A DNA stretch of 64,000 bases from Akebia trifoliata (Eukaryota > Streptophyta > Magnoliopsida > Ranunculales > Lardizabalaceae): positions 62,001 to 126,000 of the forward strand of contig JADQWC010000431.1 in NCBI GenBank assembly GCA_017979445.1, read 5' to 3'. The notes below the pieces were generated by a model. That model did no database searches. It was not told where the DNA came from and saw only the letters and a list, made by a program, of their open reading frames with translations. Each line of letters opens with the position of its first letter. Positions within the stretch are counted from its first letter, which is position 1. Below are positions 11,007 to 23,115 of the stretch, one piece after another. Both the position numbers and the translations under genes were made by a program.

Positions 11007-11802
11007 TTGTGAAATGAATTCTAAGAAACAGAGCTTAAATCAGTCAATTTTAGTAAAATTTGAGAGTAAAATAAGAAACCTAATATTTCAAAAGATTTAC
11101 ATGCCTTCCTATATCTGTTTTCTAGAATTTAAAAAAACAAAAACAAAAAAATGTAATAAAAAGGATGAACGTAGGAGATCGAGATCGAGAAATCGATTTC
11201 AAATTTATACCTTGAGAGCCTTAAATGTAATATCCATGTCAACAAGATTTTGGAGAAGATTAACCAGAGAATCTTCGGACTGATATAGAAATTTAGTTAA
11301 AAATTGAATAAAAGAAAATTAAGAATTTTTTTTAGGGGAAACTAAGATCAAAACCAGACCTGATCGAGATCTTCTAGATAATCCTTGATGGTTAAGATTT
11401 TAGTTTGTTCTTCATCGATGGAACGTTCGTAGCTTCGATATCGATCTTCATCTCCATCGATCGATTGTGGAGTCGAAGGAGAACCTCCTTTACCTTCGTG
11501 GCTACCACTCTCTTTCTCCTTAATTTCCTTACATAGATCTAAGAGATTCTAGATCGCAGTTTTTGCAAAGAGATGAGAGAAATCTGATAGGGTTTGAGTT
11601 AGAGAAGGCGAAACGAAGGAGAAGAGAGAAATCTAATTTGTTCGAGGAGGTGTTTATAATTTCTAAAACTTTTAAGAGAGAAAAATCTCATGTGGGTTAT
11701 TAAATTCTTAATCCGATCTACGCCATTATATCTATCATGATCCAACGATCCATATAATTTATATGGATCTTTGTCCCAAAATTTGTCCGCTGGTCCCTTC
11801 CC
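11007..11802 (-). repeat. Right ~800-bp terminal inverted repeat of the MULE
   Basis: This is the reverse complement of 1465-2263. Its inner boundary (about 11007) is the exact point where the hydrolase-type coding fragment starts, so the captured gene was joined directly to the TIR. Its outer end reads TGGTCCCTTCCC into (AT)n. It carries the second copy of the MED26c-like exons. Confidence 0.85.
11080..11590 (-). pseudogene. MED26C: MED26c-like TFIIS-N exons inside the right TIR
   Basis: This is the mirror copy of the left-TIR fragment, read on minus. Exon a (about 11590-11361) ends at a GTCTGG donor. Exon b has an uninterrupted LLQNLVDMDITFKALK with a GTATAA donor. Exon c continues with TDIGRHVNLLKY-like residues. 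Here the exon-b glutamine codon is intact, whereas the left copy has TAA. The acceptor before exon a is TTGCAA rather than TTGCAG. The two copies have therefore diverged by point mutation since the TIRs formed. Only the N-terminal LW-domain portion is present, and no full MED26 protein could be made. Confidence 0.75.
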
Positions 11803-12971
11803 ATATATATATATCATTTTTTTTTGTAAACAAATAAGAAATTAACATTATAGAGTTGAGAATGCATATCCAGTTTCTACTATGCAATTGTGGCCTAATG
11901 TTCTAAAATAAATAATAATACACAGAACATAATCGTAAATAAACATGCAAGTCACCTGGTGAATACAGAAACTAAATTAACCTTATATATATATATATAT
12001 ATATAATTTTTTTTAAACAAATAAGAAATTAATATTATAGAGTTGAGAATGGGTATCCAGTTTTTACTATGCAATTGTGGCCTAATGTTCTAAAATAGAT
12101 AATAATACACAGCACATAATCGTAAATAAACATGCAAGTCACCTGGTGAATACAGAAACTAAATTAACCCTGGATATCCGTTAATCAACCCATATATATC
12201 ATCATAATATAAAATGAGGACATCACCCCTCGGGTGTGATTCTGGCATTTTACCGTTTAATCCCCTTTTCTCAATATTCACACTTTTCAACTTTTCAAAC
12301 ACAACTTATTTTCCAATATTTATCAACCAAAATAACTTCATTGAATATTAAATTATTTCTCAACTTTAAAATTCATTTTTATTATTTTAGTTCAAAAATC
12401 AAAAAATTTGGGTTAACCCAGGGTCCTAGCAGATGGACGGAACCAAACTGCCAAAACCAGGTCTAACAGCAGCTAGCGATGGCAAAACCAGAATGGTTTG
12501 CTGCAAGTAACGATGGCACCACTAGTACTATCGACAACACTGAATAGCCTACACGAAAATTGAATTTTCTTCTAATATTTTAGATTGTTCATCGATTCTT
12601 CGATACACTATCCCACCCACATGTCAATTGTTAAAAACACGATTAAAACACATCAAACACATATAGTCTTCCTGAATTTTGAAATAAATGAAAAAAAATC
12701 TACATTTTCAAATAACATTGCCATTTTGATAAAAATCCTAAATGCAAATTTCCAAATCTACTATTACCAATAGAAATTGTAAGCCCCCAACCAAAATCGT
12801 GGCTATTGAAAATGAAGGAACATCATAGAATTCGAAGTGCATAGTGTAGGAATCAAGGTGATTTGCGTAGAAATCGAAGTTGGATGAGACTGATGTGCGA
12901 AACGATCAGATGATTTGCGAAGATCTTGATGACAATGTTATCTTTTCCTTCTTCGATAAAAAACGAAATAC
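11803..12971 (+). repeat. Family-A LTR unit 2, right part
   Basis: This resumes the unit broken at 1464. The sequence after (AT)n aligns with 4010-4830 and 26506-27330, including the conserved CATCACCCCTCGGGTGTGAT at about 12222-12241. A variable stretch (12420-12545) replaces the equivalent in other copies. It is cut about 900 bp short of the family's true 3' end and fused to the head of unit 3 near 12971. Confidence 0.75.
11812..12172. repeat. ~185-bp tandem duplication bounded by (AT)n
   Basis: The segment from AAATAAGAAATTAA-like sequence through CCAGTTT..TACTATGCAATTG to ACAGAAACTAAATTAACC occurs at 11820-11983 and again at 12012-12168, each preceded by an AT run and T-rich tract. Slippage or unequal exchange between microsatellites is the simple explanation. 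Confidence 0.85.
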
Positions 12972-14450
12972 TAACACAAAACCCCATGTCAAATCTCAAC
13001 GTATTAGGTGGCGCCTCGAAATTTTGGCATGGTTTCCTCTATTTATATTCGCATTCCAAGGTGTTAAATACCTGTTAAACCATACACATGATATCCTGCA
13101 TATATATAATAAAATAAATAATAGTGGAAGCTTATATACATCTAACAATATTAGGTAGATTAAAGTGTGGAAGAAGTAAATAATATAAAGGATTCTACTA
13201 AAACTTCTCACTCTAACAAAAGTTCTAATCCTCAATCTAAAATTTATAATACCACCTAGACGAATTGACACTGTTAGGGGGTATAGCCCCAATACTAACC
13301 AAGTAATGAGCTTTGGTAGTTTATTTGACCAACCAAGTGATCGTCACTTGTTAACGCTACTTTACACCTGTCTCGTAAAGTACAGAACATGGAACTAAAA
13401 AAATGAGAAAGAAAGAGTGAGTAACAATAGTTACCCAGTATGGAAATAAACAATTCTTGCCAACAACCTTATCCTAACATGAACAAGTAAGCATTCTAAA
13501 TCATTTTAATACATGCAAAGTTTTACATAATGAATTACGATTAACTGGTACATATAGTTAGGGACGAGAAACTAAACAGTTAAAAATTCACATTACATCA
13601 ATCAACAGTACTTACTATAATATTTTCTTTTTACACGAATCTAATTGATAAAATAAAAATAGTAAACATGCATTTCATTTTATAATCCAAAATAAGGTAA
13701 TAGATATATAACACACAATGGTAGAGTAGTGAAATTAGAGAGTTGGGATTATATGGCTAGATCAGTCCCAATCAAGATATGATGTTTCAATAATAAAGTA
13801 TTAGTCTGATTTTATGGCTGATCGATATATTACCATATTTACGGGATAATTTATTCAGTTCAAGCTGGTGGTTTGACATGACTGTAAGCAACGGGTCTCT
13901 TTTCAATATGTTAGAATGTTCGACTACTCTAGATTGTTAGTGATGATTGATTAATCATCTTCATCTATGCCTATCAGGCGTGCATGTGATTCCCATTATA
14001 CAATCCCATTCGTGTATGACTACCTAACATTACAAGTTCATTAGTAGAGATAAAAAGAAATAAACACAGATTCTATTTGTGACACCACTCTTATACACAT
14101 CCCATATCACGTATGAGCTTGGTTGTCCCTACCATACATCCCAACATAATATATCACTCCAGATGATATGATAAATTATCCTTTTCGGTATTCACAAACT
14201 CTTTAACAGTTCACAAAATAGCTATATATATATATATATCATTCTATTTTGAAAAAAAATAAGGAATTAATATTATAGAGTTAAGAATGGATATCTAATT
14301 TCCTACTATGCAATTGTGGCCTAACGGCCTAAAATAAATAATAGTACACATCGCATAATCATAAATAAACATGTAAGTCACCTCGTGATAATAAAAAGTA
14401 AATTAACCCTGGATATCCATTCATCAACCCACACATAACATCACAATGTA
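12972..14450 (+). repeat. Family-A LTR unit 3, 3'-truncated
   Basis: It aligns with 191-1464 and 2728-4231 from the head region through the (TA)n at 14222-14240. Similarity ends abruptly after CACAATGTA at 14450, where Athila pol sequence begins. The fixed junction near 12971 is shared with the one near 190. Confidence 0.75.
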
Positions 14451-16342
14451 GATTTCTACCATAGATTCATTAAAAATTTCAAAAAGATTTTAAAGGCTTT
14501 ATGTGAACTCTTTAGCAAAGATATTCTTTTCAACTTCTTAGAGACACGTTTCTCTCCATTTAACCAGCTTAAGTCCTAGTTAACCTTGATACCCATCATT
14601 CAACTTTCAAATAGGAATATTCCATTTGAGGTTATGTATGACGATTCGGATTATGCGATAGATACTATTTTGGGTTAACGAATCAATAAACATCCTCACT
14701 TTATCCAATACGTTAATAGCTCAACTTAACTACTCTACAATAGAGAAAAAAATGCTAGTAATAATCTATGCCATTGATAAATTTTGCCCCTACCTAATAG
14801 GATCGAAAGTCGTGGTCTACACAGACCATGAGACATTGAAGTACCTTCAATCCAAGAAGGATGTTAAGATAAGGTTAATCCGTTAGATTTTTCTCTTATA
14901 AGAATGTGATCTCTAATTCTGAGACAAAAAGGGTGCAGAGAATATCGTAGCTGATCATCTATCTAGTATAGTTACTAAGTCATCTGAAAAATCTTTACCA
15001 TCTCTGAATCCTTTCCTAATGAGAAACTTATGCAAATTTCTAAGTCTAATACTTCATGGTATGTTGACATTACCAACTACCTAGTTATAGGTCAATTGCT
15101 AGTCTCAATGACTAGGCAAGAGAAACTTCATCTCCTTCAAAAATCAAGTAGTAATTCTAGGACGAACCATACTTATTTAAATATCATCCCGACCAAATCA
15201 TTAGACATTGTATTCCAACCCGTGAGCAAGCTAATATCTTAAAGATTTATCATAATCATGCCTACGGAGGGTACTTCAGTGGTAAGAAAACTATTGCAAA
15301 AATCTTGCAATGCAATTTCTTTTGACTTTTCATTTTTCGATATGCCTACGAGTTTAGCAAATTTTTTAATTGATGTCAAAAATTAGAAAAAATTTCTAAA
15401 AAAATGAAATGCCTCAAAATCCTATCCTGATTGTCAAAATTTTTGACGTTTGGAGCATAGATTTTATGAGACCCTTTCCTATTTTTCAAGACTACTAGTA
15501 TATCCTCGTTGCCATTGATTACGTGTCCAACTGGGTCGAAGCTGTAGTGTGTAAAACAAACAATCTCAAGGTAGTTATCAACTTTGTTAAGAAAACTATC
15601 TTATCAAGATTCGGTATTCCACGAACTATCAGAAGTGATGGTGACTCGCATTTTTGTAGTAAAATTTTTGTAACATTGACGAAGAAATACTAATAACTCA
15701 TACAATTGCAACACCTTACCATACACAAACATGTGGATAGGTAGAGATTTCTAATAGGAAAATCAAGATCATTTTGAAAAAATAATCAATCCTTCATGAA
15801 AATATTGATCTTTGAGATTAAATGACTCACTACGGACCTATCAAACTACTTTTAAAATACCAATTGAGATGTCTCCCTACCGATTAGTTTTTGGTAAGGC
15901 CTGGCATCTCCCTATAGAACTTAAGTATCAAGCATATTAGATGATCAAGCACCTTAACTTTAATCTCAATAAAGTTGGTAAAAATCATAAATTACAACTT
16001 GATGAATTAGAAGATATTAGAAATAATTTTTATGATTATGCTAAATACTACAAAGAGCATACAAAATTTTATCACGATAAGCACATTCTTTCACAAAATT
16101 TTGAGTATAGTCAAAGAGTTTGGTTGTACAACAATAGATTCCATCCTTTTTCAAGGAAACTCAAGTCTCATTAAACTAGCCTATATATTATCTAAACAGT
16201 TTACCACTATGGTGTTGTCGAAGTCCTTAATCCTAAGGATGGATCTACTTTTAAAGTGATTGGCTAGCGCCTCAAACAGTATCTCAAGTTTGTACCGCAA
16301 GAGGAAGTTCTTCTTCTCGATGATCTAGTTTATCAGGATTAA
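14451..16342 (+). pseudogene. Athila pol remnant: RNase H and integrase
   Basis: Frames can be followed through many stops. RT thumb/RNase H comes first (FYHRFIKNF, PFEVMYDDSDYAIDTILG, then VVYTDHETLKYLQSKKD, DKKGAENIVADHLSS). The integrase zinc-finger region follows (AYGGYFSGKKTIAKILQC near 15255), then a core around FVQDY-type IDYVSNWVEA (about 15520), and a C-terminal NFNLNKVG...DKHILSQNFE (15941-16174) ending in FKVIG..LKQYLKFVPQEE. Spacing and motif wording are typical of Athila pol. The catalytic residues cannot all be found in one frame. In the living element pol would carry out reverse transcription and integration; here it is a relic. Confidence 0.8.
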
Positions 16343-16859
16343 TAAAGTTTTTGTTTGGCTAATGACATTAAACTTAGCGCTTCTGGGAGGCAACTCATTC
16401 TTTTTTTTTTATTAATAATTTTAGATGTTTTGGAAGAGTATTGTAGTATTTCACTTTAGTTAGGCCTAAAACTTGGCCATTTTCCTCATCGATAATAGTT
16501 ATCGGTTCAGAACCAAAGTGGTAGGTTATAAAAGAAAAATCATAATTGACCTCATATGTCTAGGGTTGCACAACACTTGTTGGCCCTCTTCAAATAGTCA
16601 TTTATGAATCGGGATGGCATACCCAATGCACTCAAGCTCTATGTGCTAATAAGTGACAAATTGATCCCTTATCACATTAAACGATACTCATGGGTACCTT
16701 CCTATCCAAAATCTCAGGTAATTAGTATTTTTTTTATTTTAAATTTTAGGACTTTTTAGTAATTTAGGATTTTTTCCTTAATTAGTATTTCTTTCTTTTA
16801 ATTTTAGATTTTTATCTTAGCAATTTATGATTTTTAGTTGTCACATGGGTGAACTGGGA

Positions 16860-17307
16860 ACTTCTCATCAACTCTAAACACTAAAGAAGCCCTAATCTCT
16901 AAATATCTTCTCCTCCAACTCCAAATTAGTCCAATACCATATCCATCAAAGAAACATTTTTCAGATCTCACTCCTCATCCATTTCTGTGGAAATCAGAGG
17001 TAATCAATACATTATGCACCAAATTACAACCAACTCACATTCAATGCGTCGTCATCTCCATCACAATCATCTTTCACTTCATCGCAGTCCTTTAATCAAT
17101 AATTAGATTCAAATTTTCACTGATCAATCATTTTCTCATTCTTATTGTAGTGGTATCCATGGCCTCTTCCAAACGAACTACTTTTTAAGAGTCTATTTTT
17201 TATCAGTACTTTTAAGGTGTCAATGGAACGTGATTTTGTGAGACCAATGCTGAACTAGGATGGAATAATTTGTTCTACACCAGATCCAAAATCTACTGTA
17301 AGGAGTT
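16860..17307 (+). pseudogene. Athila 3' ORF (Transposase_32-like), left part
   Basis: An ATG near 17160 (MASSKRT) leads, with stops, into WNNLFYTRSKIYCKEF ending at the LTR A5 insertion point. That motif is typical of the Putative plant transposon protein domain (Transposase_32) found downstream of pol in Athila-type elements. Its function is unknown, and in some Athila elements the region is described as env-like. The frame continues on the far side of the inserted LTR at 20628. Confidence 0.65.
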
Positions 17308-20300
17308 TGTAATACCCCCGAGTTTTTAATTTACATCTTGAGGAAATCTAAATGTGAATTTCGATAAAATTCTAAAAGAAAGACTTAGATTAGAGTGCTC
17401 GAATTTTAGTCCGTTCATTTTTAATGAATTTTGACTTCACCATTAGGTTCAAAATGATTTAAATATATACTTTAGCCTGTAAGCACGTTCAAAGTCAAGT
17501 TTGGATGAGAGAGTTAGAAAATCCTCGAATTCGTGTTGAGTGGGACCCAAGATAATGAAATTTCGTTAAAGTGAGAATCAGAAAAATTCGATGTCACCAA
17601 TAGGTCCACAACTAAAAAATATTCGAAATAGAATATTCATTTGTCATTTTCCGAGTCTGAATAGTTGGATTGCCGTTAAAGATAGAAACAAGTAGGAAAT
17701 GTTAAAAATATCCCCACCCCTTGTTTAACAGAAAGATAACTTTCTTTTTATTCAGTTCTTTCACTTCTTTTCTAAAGAATCTCAAATCAGCCCTTTATCT
17801 ATTCTAGGGTTTCAACCCATTCTCGCCAACCTCCATCGTGATCAAGCCAGTATTGATCGTCGACAAAGAAGGAAAAAATGTCGACATCGACGAACCCTAT
17901 GTCCTCACCCCATTAAATCCTCACTTTCATTTCTTTCTCTTAGCCTCTCGCCTAAAAATAGCATAAGGGTTTGAGCTTACCCACTTGGAGGGCTATCCTA
18001 CACCGAAGAGGAGTCGTCCACTGTCGTTGAAAGAGGAAGGACACCTTCATCAAGGGTTTCGTGATCAACTCATTCGTTTTGCACCCAAATCAGTCCGAAC
18101 TCGTCGCTCGTGCCGCCGAACTTGATTCTTGTGCTAGCTTATCACATTTTGTATCCACAAACCAAGTAGGGGACTTTCAATTCTTAGTGGTAACCTTTAG
18201 ATTTCGAAATGTGCATTTAGGTTTTAAAAAAACTTGTTGTTTGTTTCAAATTGTGGAAATCTTTGCTTGATTTGCAATTCATGCTAGAAATAAAGATTTG
18301 ATGTGTTTTAACATGTTTTAACATTAAAAATTATGGGTAGGTCGAAGGGTTTGAAAAATAGAAGAAAAATTAGAAATATGATCGAAAAATCCAAAATTTG
18401 CGAGATTTTTCAGTGTCGTCAGCAGAAGCTGTTAGTTCCCCCGACACCTGTCAAAGGCCATTTTATCGATCCCACCGATGGAAACATGTTTCTGCCACCG
18501 ACACCTACTGAAGGCCATTCTATCGGTCCCAACGACGGAAACATGCTTCTGCCTCCGATAGCCACGATTTCCCAACCTTTATTTCATTAAAAACATTTAA
18601 GTAAATGGTTTTCATTTACTTTAAGTTCTTTAATGAAATTAATATTTTACTCCCCATTTCAGAATAATGGGAATGGTTTCAAGATTCAAATCTCAAATGA
18701 TCAAAACCCGAATTTTGGTTTCAAAAACAAAATGTAAATTTCTATGTTTTCGATAAAATTTCAAAAGTTGATATCTTTCGCGCTACTTTGAATTAAACTA
18801 TAAAAATTATATGGTGTCGAATCTCGTGTTCAAGGCTTTCGTTTCTAAAAATCCATTTTCGATTTCGAGGAGTTTGAAAAATTGAGTTTCCAACACTTAG
18901 CCAAATTTTTGCCCACTTTCCCAATTTTGGCAGTTTGCCTTCGCGTATTCATTGAGACCCCGTTTTAACAAAAATTTAATGGTTTTGTAGATCGAATGGT
19001 CAAAGTGACTTTGAAAACTTGAAAAAGAAAGATTTGATTTGAAAAGTCGAAAAGTGAAAACATCGAAAGAATGGGAAAGGAGATAATTGGTAAAATGTCA
19101 GAATCACATCCGAGGGGTGATGTCTACATTTTACATTGCATGTTGTGTGTAGGTTGGTGAAGGGATATCTAGAGATAATGACAAGGTTGTATGTTTATTT
19201 ACATTATGTTAGCGTAGAGACGCTGAGTATTGTTATTTATTTTAGGCCGAGGGGCCACTATTGCATAGTAGGAACTAGATATCCATTCTCAACCTTGTAT
19301 TATTAATTTCTTGTTTGTTTTTATAAAAAAAAAGTAATATATATAAGTAACTATTTTGTAAGTTGTTAAAGAGACTATGAATGCCTGAGTGGATAGTACA
19401 TCATATCATCCGGAGTGATGTACTATCCTAAGATGTACGGTAGGGACCACCAAGCTCATACGTGGTATGGGACGCGTATGAGAGTGGAGTCACAACTGGA
19501 ATCTGGGTCCAATCCTCTCTATCTTTATTAGTGAACGTGTATTGTAAAGGTGATCGTATACGAATGGAGTACTTATTTTGGGAATCACATGCACGCCTAA
19601 TAGGCATAAACGAAGATGATTGATCAATGATCACTAATAATCTAGTAGTAGTCGAACATTCTGACACATCGAAAAAAAACCCATTGTTTTCGGTCACATC
19701 AAACGACCCGCCTGAGTCGAATAAATGGTCACCAGTGTGGTAAGTGCAGCGACCGACCACAAAATCAGGAACTCAAAGTTAGATTTATATTGTAACATCA
19801 TGTCCCGACTAGAAGCAATCCATTCGTGAATCCCAGCTCTTTTATTCTAGTACTCCACCATTGTGTAATATGTATCTATTATTTTATTTCAAATTATAAA
19901 CTGTAAAACATGTCTATTATTTCAATGTTGTCAATTATATTTGCATAAGAATGAAAATGTATAATGAGTATGGATGACTGATGCTATGTGGGATTTTAAA
20001 CTCTTTAGTTGATCATCACTGGCTATATGTACCAGTTAAACGTAGTCTGATTTGTAAAGCTTACATATTTTGAAATGTATCAGTATGATTACTCGATCAC
20101 GTTAGGTGAGGTTATTAGTAGGAATTATTTATGGACCTACTGGGTAACCATTGTTACTCACCCTTTACTTCCTATTTTTTTAGCTTCAGAACCTATAGTT
20201 AGAGAGGCAGTCGTAGAGCCGTCTAGCGAGGACTATCTGGTGGGTCATACCGATGACCAGAGTTCGTTACCCGGTGAGCATCATGATTACTTCTACTAGG

Positions 20301-20627
20301 AGTCTGTTCGTCCTAGGAGAGGTATACGTTCTTTTTGGGGCTGAGTATTAGGCCTATATTAGAGAGGAAATTTTTTGTAATCCTGTATATTTTACCATTT
20401 TGCGTCACTCTGATCTTACCTTATGCCGTTCGTAACTTACTCTCTTCCATACCTTGTATATTGTTGACATATGTTATATACAGGATTTGTTTGGATATTG
20501 GTTTATCAAGTTTGGAGTTCCGTGGAACATTAACATAAACAGAGGAGACCATGCCAAAATTTCGAAACGCCACCTAGTGCCTCGAGGTGACTTTGGGATT
20601 TATGTTAGCATTCGGCGGGGCGTCACA
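17308..20627 (-). mobile_element. Family-A solo LTR (copy A5), inverted, 3.3 kb
   Basis: The reverse complement begins TGTGACGCC at 20627 and ends ...TTACA at 17308 (TGTAATACCC on the plus strand). AGTT occurs on both sides (17304-17307 and 20628-20631), an imperfect remnant of a 5-bp target duplication. It splits the Transposase_32-like ORF. It is about 300 bp longer than A2 because of extra variable sequence (about 17700-18600), including a 57-bp minisatellite. There is no internal retrotransposon sequence. Confidence 0.82.
18441..18570. repeat. 57-bp minisatellite in the variable part of LTR A5
   Basis: CCGACACCT(G/A)(T/C) followed by GGCCATT.TATCG(A/G)TCCCA occurs at 18441 and 18498, and a partial third copy starts at about 18555 (CCGATAGCC). 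The 57-bp period keeps a frame open, which explains the repetitive 85-codon open frame at 18333-18590. The equivalent spot in unit 2 (12420-12545) is also repeat-like but different in sequence. Confidence 0.75.
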
Positions 20628-21500
20628 AGTTAGTGAGAGAGTTTTATGCATCCGTTATTTTGGGCAATGTCGCCACTCCTTCACTCACCATCGAGTTCAA
20701 TGACATAACTTTCGTCATTGGTTTTTAGAATATCATCGCAATCTTAGGTATTGTAGAAATCATGGATGGGACTTGCCATACTAGTCATCCATTTGAGTTC
20801 TTCGTCACTCAATTGGGTCTGATTCACAATGTATTAGCAAGAGGAGTGGAGGATTACTATCTAAGAGTTTTTGAGCAAATTAATACCTTTGTTGGCGATG
20901 AGTGGCATCAATATCTTGGGGACGCAGAACAACACTTTGCTCTTTACGAAGCACATGTACATCATGTATGCAATCCAGACTAGAAATCCTACCTTTTGCA
21001 TGTCTTGTTTCATTTTAGAGATCTTGATCGATGCTTGTATCAAGCCTAAGAAGGGACGATCGTTGATTTTCCCACACTTGATCTATTAGATTCTTGATAG
21101 GAAAATGGGAATGCCAATGTCAGTTCTAGCACCTCAGGGTGAGATGATCCAACTTTTAGAATTCAAGGCTGTGCTATTTTTCACAAAGTGTGCCCTGAGT
21201 TTGTGGTAGCATTTACCTGAGAACTTTGAAGAGCACAGGAACCCTCATGGCTATGAGTGCCAAAAACCAAAGTTAGATAAAGTTGGAGTAAGTAAAGATA
21301 CGTCTTCTAGCCCAGATTTTGAGGACACATCCTTCTTGGATGATGTTGATCCTTCTGCCCTTCAGAAGGCATTTACAAAACTTTTCAAGGCAATGGATAA
21401 GTTTTATAGATGGCAGAAGGCCCTAGAGTGACAACTCGATACGGCTGAACAGTATCATAGGGTGTGAGAGTTTGAGACAACCATTGCTAGAGGTAGAGTT
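20628..21500 (+). pseudogene. Athila 3' ORF (Transposase_32-like), right part
   Basis: The frame resumes with VREFYASVILGN and VATPSLTIEFNDITFVIG, then after a TAG (about 20728) continues through FFVTQLGLIHNVLARGVEDYYLR and later coiled, acidic sequence (EDTSFLDDVDPSALQKAF near 21330). FYA and the following VxFxxxxIN-like region are landmarks of the Transposase_32 family. Stops and shifts are frequent. It ends near 21500. Confidence 0.65.
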
Positions 21501-23115
21501 CATAGGGATTAGATGTTTCATTAGGCAATTTATTAAGTATTGTATTAGGATTTATTTTGTTAGTAGTTATTTTTCTATGTTTTTGTTTATCTAAATGTTG
21601 TGTTACCCTGTTTTGTTTCAAAAACAGTTTATTTTAGTAATATTTTTTAAAAATCATTTTCTTTTTTGTAGTTATTTCATCTTGTGCTAGTTTACATAGT
21701 GTAGGTTGAAAATACTAATGCGTATTTATCAACATAGCCTAGGAACCATTTACCTAGGTTATCAGCAAAGTATCTTTTATGGTGATCTTGGCATAATACA
21801 ACATGATCACGACTAATATGACAGATACAATCGACGCTGCGATAGTGGTGAGTGGTGTCTCATTTAAGAAGACATTATGTTGGTATCACAAGATTGTTCG
21901 ATCATTTTCATGTATTATCCAACCCACTTCATTTCCTTTTGTCAATTTCTGTTTTGCATTTGCATATGCATACTAAAATATTGAGGACAATATCATGTTT
22001 AAGTTTAGGGGTATAGGGTCAAATTTTCATATATTTTCTTTTATTTTCTATTCTAAAAATAATAATAATTTTTTAAAATTTAAAAAATATTTTGGTGGCA
22101 ACTTTGTTTTATTTTATTCAAGATCTTAGCTTGTATTTTTAAGAACTTAGTTAAAAACATTAAATTAGTCTTTGGTTGGAAGTTTTGATCTGGATTCCCC
22201 ATTTGTGTTTCTCTTAAGAAAAAATTTGAGCAAAGTTACCTTTTGTTTATAGATACTTCTAATAAGGTTACCAAGAATCTAGGTTGGATTAAGTGTAATT
22301 TTTACTTTATTTCTACCAAGAGAATAAGGAAAGATTAGGTTTGATGAACTTTGACTTCCTTGTTCATTTGGTTGGCTGATTAGAAGAAAAATAAAACTGG
22401 TTGAATATATCGTGAACATCAACCATTGAATTAGACTAGGTACCTTAAAAAGGGATGTATGCTTTTCTTATAAAAAGAGTGAAAAAAGTAAAAAAGAAAA
22501 AGAAAAATTAAAGAAAAGAAAAAAAAAGATCCCTCGAAGCGAGAAAGAAAGAAATATTAAAAAGAATCAAAATAAAAAAGTTTAGAGTTTTAGTAGGGTG
22601 AAAGCTATCAAGTATAAAATCGGGAGTATGCTAGAATATCATAGATAAGGCCTTTTCGAGATATTGAAGTGAACATTTACAGCTCCTAAATTTAGAATTA
22701 AATCCTAAGTTAATCCAATTATTTTGGATTAGTTAGAAGGTTGAAACTCACTCTAGGAAATCGAATTTCTAAAAATTTCTAAGTTAGAATCACTATATCT
22801 AAAAGGTCAATTTAAGTATAAGTTTGTCATAGAGAAATAAGAGTTGGGACTCTATACCAAATATTACTTCCAAATGACTAACAAATCTTAAAAGAACTTG
22901 TGTTTTTAAATATAAGTTTTGATCTTAACCATTATTACTTCAAAAGTTATTTCGAATTTTGTGGGTATATTCTCTATAAACCTTCACGAATCAAACTCAT
23001 CTACTAGGGATAACTTAATGATTTAAGGGCTTCCTACATTTGTTAAATGCAGTCGAGATGCTTGCGAAAGTGGTAATTTATTTTCTAAAGGACTAGAAAA
23101 AGATAAGTTTGGGGG
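21500..23115 (+). other. Athila 3' untranslated region with purine tracts
   Basis: This is non-coding AT-rich sequence. ATATTGAGGACAATATCATG then TTTAAGTTTAGGGG (about 21978-22010) resembles the conserved stretch after the last Athila ORF. A long A/G tract lies at 22480-22560. AAGTTTGGGGGTG immediately before 23116 is a good polypurine tract for plus-strand priming. Confidence 0.6.

Larger units (their letters stand above)
1465..11802. mobile_element. Mutator-like (Pack-MULE-type) element, 10.3 kb
   Basis: Bases 1465-2263 and 11007-11802 are long, nearly identical inverted repeats starting GGGAAGGGA(T/C)CAG. Both ends abut ATATATATA (1456-1464 and 11803-11811), which is compatible with the 9-bp target duplication of Mutator transposons. 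Because the target is a microsatellite, the duplication cannot be proven. No transposase is recognisable. The interior holds fragments of several unrelated host genes with introns and splice sites, the hallmark of Pack-MULEs, plus a nested solo LTR (2715-5738). Removing 1465-11802 rejoins the two halves of a family-A LTR unit. Classification as Mutator rests on TIR length, gene capture and target size, not on an encoded protein. A generic foldback or other TIR element is the alternative. Confidence 0.75.

Noticed and set aside
18333..18590. 85-codon repetitive ORF resembling a proline-rich protein
   Set aside because: It is created by a 57-bp minisatellite within LTR A5. No start context or conservation in other copies.
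17308..20627. Perfect 5-bp TSD for A5
   Set aside because: Only AGTT is shared. The fifth base does not match on both sides, so the duplication is reported as imperfect.
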